Shown piece after piece: positions 50,237 to 59,157 of a stretch of 64,000 nt of DNA. The notes under the pieces are model-generated. The model was not told where the DNA came from and searched no databases. It saw only the letters and a program-made list of their open reading frames with translations. Within the stretch, counting starts at the first letter, position 1; every line of letters begins with the position of its first letter. The stretch lies in contig JANQLW010000053.1 in assembly GCA_028280405.1 (NCBI GenBank), positions 59,816 to 123,815 on the forward strand, read 5' to 3'. The translations under genes were made by a program, and so were the position numbers. Source of the stretch: Bacteroidales bacterium. Its GTDB lineage: Bacteria > Bacteroidota > Bacteroidia > Bacteroidales > GCA-2711565.

Positions 50237-50386
50237 ATGAGATTCGCATTAAAGTTAAACAACCCGAACAAGAATCAGAAGTATTACAAATATTTTAAGT
50301 GTGATCGTTGCGGATATATTTCAATGGTAAAAAATACTTATTGCCCAATTTGCGAAAAAGACGGTTATAAGTTAAAACTGAAATAA
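50237..50386 (+). CDS. small zinc-ribbon-like protein
   Basis: 49 aa from the ATG at 50237 (MRFALKLNNPNK). Contains two CxxC pairs, FKCDRCGYIS and TYCPICEKDGY, spaced 13 residues apart as in zinc ribbons or rubredoxin-like knuckles. No homologue recalled. A longer frame from 50177 adds a hydrophobic run and is less likely. Convincing by composition only. Confidence 0.55.
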   Translation: MRFALKLNNPNKNQKYYKYFKCDRCGYISMVKNTYCPICEKDGYKLKLK

Positions 50387-50602
50387 AATCCGACAGCTAA
50401 TCTATTAAAGGGTTTGATGATAAGCTCCTGAATAAACTATAAATAAAAACGCAGCAGATGCTGGGTAAAAGGAAGAATTTTGGGTTATAAATTTAGAAAT
50501 AAAAAATTGGGAAGCTTAGGCTTCACAGTATTATCAATAAAATCATTTTATATGTAGCTTCTTATCGGAAGAGACAACTTTTTAGTGGCTTAAACAGAAA
50601 AG

Positions 50603-50627
50603 GCCTTCCTTGGCAGGAAGGCTTTTT
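50603..50627 (+). terminator. strong terminator without an obvious gene before it
   Basis: Eight-base stem GCCTTCCT / AGGAAGGC, loop TGGC, followed by five Ts. It is 217 bases after the zinc-ribbon frame and 160 bases before YgiQ, so it may end a small RNA in 50387-50602 or a long 3' leader. Confidence 0.8.
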
Positions 50628-50731
50628 CATTTTTACATGTTTATCTTTCCCTGATTTAGGTTAACCGAATTTAATTTTACAATTGTAAATTAATAGCTGG
50701 GCCAATCCATATCAGTAAAAACAGTTCAATT

Positions 50732-50766
50732 TAGCATGTTGCCCATAGCTTGCAGCTTGAAGCTTT
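50732..50766 (+). repeat. heptamer array TAGCATG TTGCCCA TAGCTTG CAGCTTG AAGCTTT
   Basis: Five units of seven bases, the last three sharing AGCTT in phase, directly ahead of the YgiQ promoter. Confidence 0.6.
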
Positions 50767-50772
50767 TATAAC

Positions 50773-50780
50773 TACTTTTG
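50773..50780 (+). promoter_or_regulatory. predicted -7 element TActTTTG, near-leaderless
   Basis: TAnnTTTG match ending 6 bases before the ATG at 50787. Transcription would start at or within a few bases of the start codon. Confidence 0.45.
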
Positions 50781-50786
50781 CAAAGC

Positions 50787-52613
50787 ATGGCACAAAACTC
50801 CTCATACAAAATTACTGATTGGCTTCCAACAACTCTGGATGAAGTAAAAAAAAGAGGCTGGGACCAATTGGATGTAATTTTATTCTCGGGAGATGCCTAT
50901 ATTGATCATCCTTCTTTTGGGCATGCAGTAATAGGAAGGATCATTGAAGCCGAAGGCTATAAAATTGCAATTGTACCTCAACCGAACTGGCGAGATGATT
51001 TAAGGGATTTCAAAAAACTTGGAAAACCAAGGTTGTGCTTTGGAGTTACTGCCGGGTGTATGGACTCAATGGTAAATCATTATACAGCAAATAAAAGATT
51101 ACGTTCCAATGATGCTTATACACCGGATGGAAAAGCTGGTTTCAGGCCTGACTATACAACCACTGTTTATTCAAATATCCTCAAAAAGATTTATCCGGAT
51201 ATACCAATTATTATAGGAGGAGTTGAAGCTTCATTGAGAAGATTGACACATTATGATTATTGGTCTGATCAACTTAAACCTTCAATTTTAATTGACAGTA
51301 AAGCTGACTTATTGGTATATGGCATGGGCGAGCAGTCTTTAAAACAAATTTTACACCAATTGAACAATGGGAAGGATTTAGAAAACTTGAAAGATATTTC
51401 ACAAATTGCTTATACAAGTGAATCTAAAAGCTATAATAAAAATGCAATAGAACTAAATGATCATCAAAAATGCTTAAAAGACAAAAAAGCATTTGCAGCG
51501 AACTTTAAAATTATTGAACAGGAATCCAACAAAGTTCAGGCAAAGCATCTAATCCAAAAGGTTGGAGACAAATATGTAATTGTAAACCCTCCGCATCCTG
51601 TAATGTCGGAACCGGAAATCGATGCATTATTTGATTTACCCTATACACGCTTACCCCATCCCAAGTATAAAAAGCGGGGGCCTATCCCTGCTTACGAAAT
51701 GATTCGACACTCTGTGAATATGCATAGAGGCTGTTTTGGAGGATGTAGTTTTTGCACCATCTCTGCACATCAGGGCAAATTTGTAAGTAGCCGTTCTGAA
51801 AAGTCCATTTTAAAAGAAGTGAATGCTATCACAAAAATGCCCGACTTTAAAGGATATATCAGTGACCTGGGAGGGCCATCTGCAAATATGTACAAGATGA
51901 AAGGAATTGATCAGTCAATCTGTGATAAATGTGTAAGACCTAGTTGTATCCATCCTAATATTTGTAAAAATCTAAATTCGGATCATAGTTCGTTATTAGA
52001 CATTTATCAAAAAGTATATCGACACCCGGATATTAAAAAAGCTTTTGTAGGGAGCGGAATTCGCTATGATATGATTATTGACCGACCAAAACAAGAAAGT
52101 AAAAAATATAAATACCAGGAATATACCGAACAACTGATCAGGCATCATGTAAGCGGCCGTTTAAAAGTGGCACCTGAACATACTTCCGATACCGTCTTAA
52201 AACAAATGCGAAAATCCAGTTTTAAGCAATTTCGTTCTTTCAAAAAAGTTTTCGATCAAATCAATAGAAAATTCAATTTAAGACAACAACTAATCCCTTA
52301 TTTTATCAGCAGCCATCCTGCAAGCAGGATGGAAGACATGGCTCAGCTTGCAGCAGATACCAAAGATTTAGGATTTCAATTGGAACAGGTTCAGGACTTC
52401 ACACCTACTCCAATGACTTTAGCCACCGTAATCTATTATTCAGGCTATAATCCTTATACCCTTAAAAAAGTATATACCGCAAAATCAAAGAATGACAAAT
52501 TAAATCAAAGAAAATTCTTCTTCTGGTACAAAAGAGAAAATCACCAATGGATCCGGAATACGCTGAATAAAATCAATAGGCAGGATTTAATTTCGAAATT
52601 ACTTAAGAGATAA
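50787..52613 (+). CDS. YgiQ family radical SAM protein
   Basis: About 608 aa; start at ATG 50787 (MAQNSSYKIT), since the TTG at 50778 lies in the promoter. N-terminal YgiQ region (WLPTTLDEVKKRGWDQLDVILFSGD), radical SAM core with cluster motif CFGGCSFC (CX3CX2C) and IGGVEASLRR, LKVAPEHTS; C-terminal part contains the short DUF3362-like tail. The reaction is unknown. Monocistronic. Confidence 0.88.
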   Translation: MAQNSSYKITDWLPTTLDEVKKRGWDQLDVILFSGDAYIDHPSFGHAVIGRIIEAEGYKIAIVPQPNWRDDLRDFKKLGKPRLCFGVTAGCMDSMVNHYTANKRLRSNDAYTPDGKAGFRPDYTTTVYSNILKKIYPDIPIIIGGVEASLRRLTHYDYWSDQLKPSILIDSKADLLVYGMGEQSLKQILHQLNNGKDLENLKDISQIAYTSESKSYNKNAIELNDHQKCLKDKKAFAANFKIIEQESNKVQAKHLIQKVGDKYVIVNPPHPVMSEPEIDALFDLPYTRLPHPKYKKRGPIPAYEMIRHSVNMHRGCFGGCSFCTISAHQGKFVSSRSEKSILKEVNAITKMPDFKGYISDLGGPSANMYKMKGIDQSICDKCVRPSCIHPNICKNLNSDHSSLLDIYQKVYRHPDIKKAFVGSGIRYDMIIDRPKQESKKYKYQEYTEQLIRHHVSGRLKVAPEHTSDTVLKQMRKSSFKQFRSFKKVFDQINRKFNLRQQLIPYFISSHPASRMEDMAQLAADTKDLGFQLEQVQDFTPTPMTLATVIYYSGYNPYTLKKVYTAKSKNDKLNQRKFFFWYKRENHQWIRNTLNKINRQDLISKLLKR

Positions 52614-52631
52614 ACTCTTTTTATTATTTCC

Positions 52632-52796
52632 TTAATTCACTTTTCTTTTTTTCTTTCGATTCAAAAATGGAATGATAATCAGAAAAATCATTATTAATGA
52701 TGTTGATATTCTGGATTTCATGTCTGAGCCCCAGAATATATTATATAAGATCACAATAATTGCTATACTTATGATGATGATCCTTATATTTTTCAT
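52632..52796 (-). CDS. small membrane protein of 54 aa
   Basis: Two hydrophobic helices (IRIIIISIAIIVILYNIFW and STSLIMIFLIIIPFL) with the short polar loop GSDMKSR and a basic end RKKKRKVN. This frame is a more sensible protein than the plus-strand frame covering the same bases. It converges with ygiQ, 18 bases apart. No family recognised. Confidence 0.5.
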   Translation of the reverse strand: MKNIRIIIISIAIIVILYNIFWGSDMKSRISTSLIMIFLIIIPFLNRKKKRKVN

Positions 52797-53128
52797 AAAA
52801 TTTATTTTTTATATAAATATACAAGAAAAAGATTATCCCTTAAGAAGTTCACCCCAATGCTTACTAAGTAATTTCAGAATAGAGAGTCCTTACAAATGCG
52901 ATAATTTGTTTCTGCCCATCAAAATTATTAATTTCTTCTTCTCCTAATAATGTTTGTCATTCTTGAGGTAAAGATTCAATAAAAAGTCACCCTATTTTTT
53001 CAAGAAAATTTAGAAACATTAGCTTACATCCATAATTTCAAAGTTTGTCTAGTATATATTGCATCACATCTAATTTTAAACGACCATGTTTTAATATTTA
53101 ATAAATTTATAAGCTAAATCGTTACCAG
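52797..53128. other. intergenic region
   Basis: No credible gene. It holds a decayed copy of the dispersed GTCATTCTGAG-type element (GTCATTCTTGAGG at 52951) and AT-rich sequence ahead of the flavoprotein gene. Confidence 0.5.
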
Positions 53129-54376
53129 GTGAAAATTGCAATTATAGGATTCGGCGCTGCTGCCATCGGTTTTATTGAGCGTATCAAAAATGAAAATGTA
53201 GAACTTCACATTTTCGAGAAAAGTAAAGACATTTATTCTTCCAGTATTTCAGGGATCAGGGCAGATGGGAAATTATTTGTATCCACAGAAATGGGTGGTG
53301 ATCTGGAAGTAAATCCGGTTCTTCAAAAAGAACTGGTTGATTTCTGGATTAGTAAAACAAACAATAAAACTTTTGAAACAGGCCATTCATTCCTCAATAC
53401 TGAATATTACAAACAGTTTTACAGTAAAGGCTTTCAGCCTGTTTTAGCTGATTTCTATCATCTGGGAACCGATCAATTAAAAGAGGTTTTATTCAACATT
53501 TTTGAAGAATACAGTAATCGTTCAAATATTCATTTTCACTTTAACCAAAATATTCAATCTATAGAATACAATGGAAGTGAAGAGCAAAAGGTAAACGATC
53601 AGCATTTTGATAAGATTGTAATTGCTGTTGGCCGAAGCGGACACAAATTAGTAAAAGCTATTATTTCCAAACATCCAAAACTTATTCTGGATAGTACGAA
53701 AGTAGACTTGGGAATTCGCTATGAGCTTCCGAACCATATCGTCGAAGATTTGAATAAAGAGATGTATGAATTCAAAATTAAGTTTAAAAGCCGTACAGGA
53801 TATATGGTTCGTACTTTCTGTAATAATCCTTCCGGTTATGTTGTTACAGAAAACTATGGTGATTTTAAAACAGTGAACGGGCATTCAAAACTAAAAGATA
53901 AAAGTAAGAACACCAATTTTGCCATATTAACAACAGTTCAACTCACTGAGCCATTTAATGATCCAATCGGTTATGGTTCTCATATAGCCAAACTGTCTAA
54001 TCTATTAGCAGGTAATAAAGTTATTCTTCAAACATACAGCCACTTTAAAAATTCTAAAAGAACAAAAAATCTATACAGGGTGCATCCAACAATGCCTGAA
54101 GATCAATTCATCTTAGGAGATATTAACCTTGCCTTTCCCCGAAGAGTCATTGAAAGCATTATCGATTTTATCGAAAACCTGGATGAAGTAATCCCGGGAG
54201 TTGCAAATCCTGATAATTTGGTATACGCACCTGAAATAAAATTCTATTCAAACTTTATAAACAACGATTTCTTTGAAGGCTTAAAATTCATAGGTGATTG
54301 TTCAGGCCATACCAGATCTATTATTTATGCCACTGCCCATGGTTATTTGGAAGCTGAAAAACTAATTAAAAAATAA
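53129..54376 (+). CDS. NAD(P)/FAD-dependent oxidoreductase
   Basis: 415 aa, GTG start directly before the dinucleotide-binding strand KIAIIGFGAAAIGFIERI. FAD-binding second motif VIAVGRSGH near 165 and the C-terminal FIGDCSGHTRSIIYATAHGYL, which contacts FAD. Resembles the uncharacterised COG2509-type flavoproteins; no substrate known. Single gene with no functional neighbours. An internal shift between the two motifs is absent, so the gene is intact. Confidence 0.82.
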   Translation: MKIAIIGFGAAAIGFIERIKNENVELHIFEKSKDIYSSSISGIRADGKLFVSTEMGGDLEVNPVLQKELVDFWISKTNNKTFETGHSFLNTEYYKQFYSKGFQPVLADFYHLGTDQLKEVLFNIFEEYSNRSNIHFHFNQNIQSIEYNGSEEQKVNDQHFDKIVIAVGRSGHKLVKAIISKHPKLILDSTKVDLGIRYELPNHIVEDLNKEMYEFKIKFKSRTGYMVRTFCNNPSGYVVTENYGDFKTVNGHSKLKDKSKNTNFAILTTVQLTEPFNDPIGYGSHIAKLSNLLAGNKVILQTYSHFKNSKRTKNLYRVHPTMPEDQFILGDINLAFPRRVIESIIDFIENLDEVIPGVANPDNLVYAPEIKFYSNFINNDFFEGLKFIGDCSGHTRSIIYATAHGYLEAEKLIKK

Positions 54377-54400
54377 TCCATCAAAAAACCAAACTCAAAG

Positions 54401-54442
54401 GTCTTTCGTCTTAGCTCTTGGTTCTTGATACTTGATACTAAT
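54401..54442 (+). repeat. degenerate heptamer array of six units
   Basis: GTCTTTC GTCTTAG CTCTTGG TTCTTGA TACTTGA TACTAAT: CTT stays at the same phase in most units. Lies in the leader of the BNR-repeat gene. Confidence 0.7.
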
Positions 54443-54466
54443 TTATGAATATAAATACTATAAACT

Positions 54467-57400
54467 ATGAAACAAACTGTTCGATACATTTCAATAACCT
54501 TATTGGTGATTGGAATATTATGTTCTTTTTCGGCAGAAGCGAAAAAGAAGAAAAAAGACAAATCAAAATCAACGGAATTTACTATTAAGTCAAGTGATAT
54601 TGGAGGATTAAGCTGGCGAAGTATTGGACCTGCATTTTCTTCCGGTCGTATTTCGGATTTTGCAGTAAACCCTGATAAACCAAGCGAATATTATGTTGCT
54701 GTTGCCAGTGGACACGTTTGGAAAACAGTAAATAATGGCACAACTTTCACTCCTATTTTTGAAAAATACGGAGCTTATGCGATGGGATGCATCACCATGG
54801 ATCCGGGCAACCATAATGTAATTTGGTTGGGAACCGGAGAAAATAACCATCAAAGAGTAATCGGATATGGTAATGGTGTTTACAAATCAGTGGATGGAGG
54901 AAAAAGCTGGAAGAATATGGGCTTAAAAGAATCCCGTCAGATAGGAGGTATTGTAGTTCATCCTACAAATTCGAATATTGTTTATGTTGCTGCAGAAGGT
55001 TCTATCTGGGGAGAAGGCGGTGATCGTGGACTTTATAAAACAATTGACGGGGGTAAAAGCTGGGACAAAGTTCTGGAAATTTCTGAACACACCGGAGTAA
55101 ATAATATTATTATGGATCCCAGAAATCCGGATGTTCTTTATGCAACTTCAGAACAAAGGCGTCGGCATGTACATACTAAAATTGGTGGTGGTCCCGAATC
55201 AGCTGTTTATAAATCAGAAGATGGCGGGAAAAACTGGAGAAAGATCATGAAAGGGCTTCCCGGTGTTGATAAAGGAGGAATGGGAATTGCAATCTCTCCT
55301 GTTAATCCGGATATACTTTACTTAATCGTCGAAGCTGCTGAAGATAAAGGAGGCTTTTATCGTTCAACGAACAGAGGTGAAACCTGGGAAAGAAGAAGCA
55401 ATTATTCTTCAAGCGGACAATATTATAACGAAATTTTTTGTGATCCTGTAGATGTAGATAAAGTTTATTCAGTAGAAACCAGAACGCAGTTTACCCTCGA
55501 TGGAGGAAAAACCTGGAAAAGGTTAGGATTAAAAGATCGCCATGTAGATGACCATGCGCTATGGATTGACCCAAGAGATACCGATCATATTCTGATTGGC
55601 GGCGATGGAGGTATTTATGAGTCCTATGACGGAGGTGAAAATTATATTTTCAAGACCAATTTACCAGTTATACAATATTACAGGGTATTCGTAGACGACA
55701 GTAAACCATTTTATTGGGTATATGGCGGAACTCAGGACAATAACAGCCAGGGGGGCCCAAATCAAAATACTTCTGCAAGTGGGGTCCCTGAATCAGAATG
55801 GATCGTTACTCTAGGAGGCGATGGATTCTGGCAAGCTGTAGAACCGGGAAATCCAAATATAGTTTATTCCGAGTATCAATATGGAAATATCTATAGATAT
55901 GATAAACAAAGTGGAGAGTTAGTAGGTGTAAAACCTCAGCCACGTAAAGGAGAAAAAACTTATAAATGGAACTGGAACACCCCATTCATTATCAGCCATC
56001 ACAACCCAACCCGCTTATATATGGCTGCCAATAAAGTATTCCGCAGTGATGACCGTGGCAATAGCTGGGATGTAATCAGTGAAGATATTACAGCTCAAAT
56101 TGACCGTAATACCTGGCCTGTAATGGGAAGATACTGGAGCAATGAAGCAGTAGTAAAAGATGTATCAACTTCATTATACGGAATGGCTGTTTCATTAGCC
56201 GAATCAAAAGTAAAAGAAGGCTTATTATATGTAGGTACTGATGATGGAGTCATCCAGTCAACAGAAGATAATGGCGAAACCTGGACAAAAACAGATAAAT
56301 TCCCGGGTGTTCCGGCCAATACGTATGTAAGTGATCTTCTTCCTTCAAAATTCGATGAAAATACTGTATACGCTTCATTCAATAATCTGAAGAGAGATGA
56401 CTTCAAGCCTTATATCTTAAAGAGTTCAGACAAAGGTAAAAGCTGGACTTCAATAGTTTCCAATTTACCTAATAATGAAAGCGTTCATACCCTTGAACAA
56501 GACTTTGTGAACCCTGACTTATTATTTGCAGGAACTGAGTTTGGAGTATACTTTACTATTAACGGCGGTAAAAGCTGGACTCGCTTATCTGCCGGTATTC
56601 CTGATATCCAAATTGCTGATATTACAATTCAGGAAAGAGAAACAGATCTTGTAGTAGCAACATTCGGCAGAGGATTTTATATTTTAGATAATTATGCTCC
56701 GCTCAGAGATCTTAAAGAAGACTTCTTTAAAAAGGATGCTCATTTATTTGAAGTACAGGATGCATTAGCTTATATTCAAAAGTCAAAAAAATACGCACAA
56801 GGTTCTATGCCATTCTTTGGGAAAAACCCTCCTTTTGGGGCAACCTTTACTTATTACATCAAAGAAACTCCAAAAACATTAAAGCAAATTCGTAAGAAAA
56901 AAGAAAAAGCTTTAATTAAAAATAAAGCGAAAATTCCAATGCCTACAATAGATGAGCTCAGGGCAGAAGCAAATGAAGTAGCTCCTCACTTAATCTTTAC
57001 GATCAAAGATGAAGATGGAAATGTCGTCAGAAAAATCAAGAAGCGCCCTTCAAAAGGAATTAATCGTTTAACATGGAACTTAACTTATGCTAATCCTGCG
57101 CCATTCCGTAGAAGTAATACAACTAAATTTGACCCATTTAATAATTCTTCAGATGGATTTCTTGTCATGCCTGGAAAATATTCTGTTAGTGTTTCCCAAT
57201 ATATTCGTGGAGAAATTACTGACTTGGCCGGGCCAGTTGAATTTAATGTTGTGCCTCTTAATAATGTAACATTACCAGCTGATGACAGGGCAGCTGTAGT
57301 TGCTTTCCAACAGAAAACTGCCGAATTGGGAAGAATTGTTATGGGAACCAGAAATGTTGCTTCCGAAATAATTGGCAAATTGGCAGCTATCAAACAGGTT

Positions 57401-57760
57401 GTTAGTAATACTCCAGCAATTCCAAATACTTTATTAGCTAAAGTTGCAAAACTTCAAAAAGAAATGGATGATGTTATGTGGGCATTTACAGGACAACGTC
57501 CTAAGGCAAGCCCGGAAGAAGTTCCACCTGCAATACCATCTATTAACGACAGGTTGCAAAAGCTGATTTATTACCAAAGCAGGTCTACTCAAAATACAAC
57601 TCAAAATATGAAAGATAATTATGATCGTATTGTTGAAAAGTTCAGGCCGGTTTACAAGAAAGTGAAAGCTATTTTAGAAAATGATTTAAAAGCTCTGGAA
57701 AAAGAAGTTGAAAAATACGGAGCTCCATATACACCAGGTCGATTGCCGGTTTGGAAATAA
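54467..57760 (+). CDS. large exported BNR/VPS10-like beta-propeller protein
   Basis: 1097 aa with a signal peptide (1-25, ending FSAEA) and then a Lys-rich start. Many Asp-box units such as SVDGGKSWKNM, TIDGGKSWDKV, SEDGGKNWRKI, STNRGETWERR and TEDNGETWTKT, spread over 60-740, build one or two beta-propellers related to sortilin/VPS10. These proteins are often called glycosyl hydrolases, but no catalytic residues are evident. Residues 800-1097 form a separate C-terminal region. Common in Bacteroidota and often linked to protein or peptide turnover; function not established. Confidence 0.87.
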   Translation: MKQTVRYISITLLVIGILCSFSAEAKKKKKDKSKSTEFTIKSSDIGGLSWRSIGPAFSSGRISDFAVNPDKPSEYYVAVASGHVWKTVNNGTTFTPIFEKYGAYAMGCITMDPGNHNVIWLGTGENNHQRVIGYGNGVYKSVDGGKSWKNMGLKESRQIGGIVVHPTNSNIVYVAAEGSIWGEGGDRGLYKTIDGGKSWDKVLEISEHTGVNNIIMDPRNPDVLYATSEQRRRHVHTKIGGGPESAVYKSEDGGKNWRKIMKGLPGVDKGGMGIAISPVNPDILYLIVEAAEDKGGFYRSTNRGETWERRSNYSSSGQYYNEIFCDPVDVDKVYSVETRTQFTLDGGKTWKRLGLKDRHVDDHALWIDPRDTDHILIGGDGGIYESYDGGENYIFKTNLPVIQYYRVFVDDSKPFYWVYGGTQDNNSQGGPNQNTSASGVPESEWIVTLGGDGFWQAVEPGNPNIVYSEYQYGNIYRYDKQSGELVGVKPQPRKGEKTYKWNWNTPFIISHHNPTRLYMAANKVFRSDDRGNSWDVISEDITAQIDRNTWPVMGRYWSNEAVVKDVSTSLYGMAVSLAESKVKEGLLYVGTDDGVIQSTEDNGETWTKTDKFPGVPANTYVSDLLPSKFDENTVYASFNNLKRDDFKPYILKSSDKGKSWTSIVSNLPNNESVHTLEQDFVNPDLLFAGTEFGVYFTINGGKSWTRLSAGIPDIQIADITIQERETDLVVATFGRGFYILDNYAPLRDLKEDFFKKDAHLFEVQDALAYIQKSKKYAQGSMPFFGKNPPFGATFTYYIKETPKTLKQIRKKKEKALIKNKAKIPMPTIDELRAEANEVAPHLIFTIKDEDGNVVRKIKKRPSKGINRLTWNLTYANPAPFRRSNTTKFDPFNNSSDGFLVMPGKYSVSVSQYIRGEITDLAGPVEFNVVPLNNVTLPADDRAAVVAFQQKTAELGRIVMGTRNVASEIIGKLAAIKQVVSNTPAIPNTLLAKVAKLQKEMDDVMWAFTGQRPKASPEEVPPAIPSINDRLQKLIYYQSRSTQNTTQNMKDNYDRIVEKFRPVYKKVKAILENDLKALEKEVEKYGAPYTPGRLPVWK

Positions 57761-57767
57761 TGAAATA

Positions 57768-57796
57768 AAAAGGGATTCTTCATTGAATCCCTTTTT
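57768..57796 (+). terminator. rho-independent terminator
   Basis: Eleven-base stem AAAAGGGATTC / GAATCCCTTTT with 6-base loop and T run, right after the BNR gene. Confidence 0.9.
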
Positions 57797-57959
57797 TGTT
57801 ATATATATGTTAAATTATTAATCACTAAATTTGAAGTCGATTAAAACTCATACTTTTGAGTTGAATAGTATGAATCAATTAACTTAACTTTATTAAAACA
57901 CACTTAAGCTTTTTAAATTTTAACTTACCGTATTTATATAGCAATTCACCGATTTTTAT

Positions 57960-57990
57960 TTTGTGAACCTAATCAGTAAAATTACATTTG
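57960..57990 (+). promoter_or_regulatory. full Bacteroidota promoter TTTG-N19-TAcaTTTG
   Basis: TTTG at 57960-57963 and TAcaTTTG at 57983-57990 with the ideal 19-base spacing, 31 bases ahead of the RND adaptor gene. The clearest sigma-ABfr-type promoter in the window. Confidence 0.7.
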
Positions 57991-58021
57991 TTAAGATTTA
58001 AGCGCAAAATTTTTATTTATT

Positions 58022-59146
58022 ATGGTATCCCGAAAAATACAAATCATCATCTCCATTGTTGTAATTTTAGCAGCTTCTTACGGACTGATGACACTGTTTG
58101 CAGGAATGAAGAAAGATCCTGAAAAAAAACCACCGGTTGAAGCAAAGCTACATGTACATACAAAACCTGTAATTTATAGTACAATCACACCATTAGTAAT
58201 GGAAGGCGGCCGTTTAGGTTCTCAAAAAAAAGTTGATATTATATCAGAAGTACAAGGCCAGATTTTAAAAGAAGATATTGTTCTTAAAAAAGGGCAAAGG
58301 TTTCAGAAAGGAGATTTACTGGCAAAAATTAATGATGAAGAAGCCAGTAACAACCTCATGGCCTCTAAAAGCCGGTTCCTAAATACATTGGCTAATGCCT
58401 TACCGGACTTAAAAATAGATTATCCATCTTCATATAAAAATTGGTTAGTTTTTTATAATGATGTGAGTATATATAAAGACTTACCTGAGATTCCTCACTT
58501 TAAATCCGATAAGGAAAAAACATTTCTGGCAAGCAGGAACATATTAAATGAGTATTATACAATTAAAAGTGCTGAAATCAGATTGAAAAAATATCAAATT
58601 CGAGCTCCTTTTAATGGATCCTTTGTAAGTGTAAACTTCGAAATTGGATCTACAATTAATCCGGGTGGAAGATTAGGAACCATTATTCAAACCAATCATT
58701 TGGAGTTGGAAGTTCCTGTAAAAGCCAGTGATATCCAATGGATCAGTATGGGTGATGAAGTTTTGGTTTCCGAAAAAAATTCGAATGAACAAGTAAAAGG
58801 AAAAATAGTTAGAATTTCTGATTTTGTATTAGAGTCAACACAAAGCGTTAGTGTATTTATTAATATTTACCCTCAGAACAGAATTAAATTACTGGAAGGA
58901 ATGTATTTAAATGCTGTATTCAGCGGCAAACCAATTTCTGATGTAATGGAAATTCCTCGTAATGCAGTATTTGACGACAATAAAGTATTTATTGTAAGTA
59001 AAGGCAAACTTCAGAAAAAAGAAATTAAGGTTCATAAATCGGATGAAAAAACACTGATTTTTTCAGGATTGAAGGAAGGTGAGCAAATCGTTGTTGAGCC
59101 GCTTATTAAAGCAAGTTCAGGTATGAGTGCAGAAATAATCAAATAA
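58022..59146 (+). CDS. RND efflux periplasmic adaptor
   Basis: Membrane fusion protein linking the RND pump to TolC. 374 aa: N-terminal anchor (about 7-27), barrel-sandwich (lipoyl-like) domain split by a helical hairpin (EVQGQILKEDIVLKKGQRFQKG ... IRAPFNGSFVSV), beta-barrel domain near 225-300 and a membrane-proximal domain to the end (LKEGEQIVVEP). The hairpin is shorter than in AcrA. First gene of the operon, with a strong promoter upstream. Confidence 0.92.
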   Translation: MVSRKIQIIISIVVILAASYGLMTLFAGMKKDPEKKPPVEAKLHVHTKPVIYSTITPLVMEGGRLGSQKKVDIISEVQGQILKEDIVLKKGQRFQKGDLLAKINDEEASNNLMASKSRFLNTLANALPDLKIDYPSSYKNWLVFYNDVSIYKDLPEIPHFKSDKEKTFLASRNILNEYYTIKSAEIRLKKYQIRAPFNGSFVSVNFEIGSTINPGGRLGTIIQTNHLELEVPVKASDIQWISMGDEVLVSEKNSNEQVKGKIVRISDFVLESTQSVSVFINIYPQNRIKLLEGMYLNAVFSGKPISDVMEIPRNAVFDDNKVFIVSKGKLQKKEIKVHKSDEKTLIFSGLKEGEQIVVEPLIKASSGMSAEIIK

Positions 59147-59157
59147 GGAAAAAGGAA

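Noticed and set aside
50387..50602. tRNA, tmRNA, RNase P or 6S RNA
   Set aside because: No cloverleaf, CCA end, or conserved core of these RNAs could be recognised.
52672..52947. 91-aa plus-strand frame after ygiQ
   Set aside because: The minus strand of the same bases gives a more sensible two-helix protein, and the plus frame has no promoter or conserved feature.
54467..57760. Sialidase or other glycoside hydrolase
   Set aside because: Asp boxes are present but no FRIP-type arginine or catalytic acid motif is evident; Asp boxes alone mark propeller folds.
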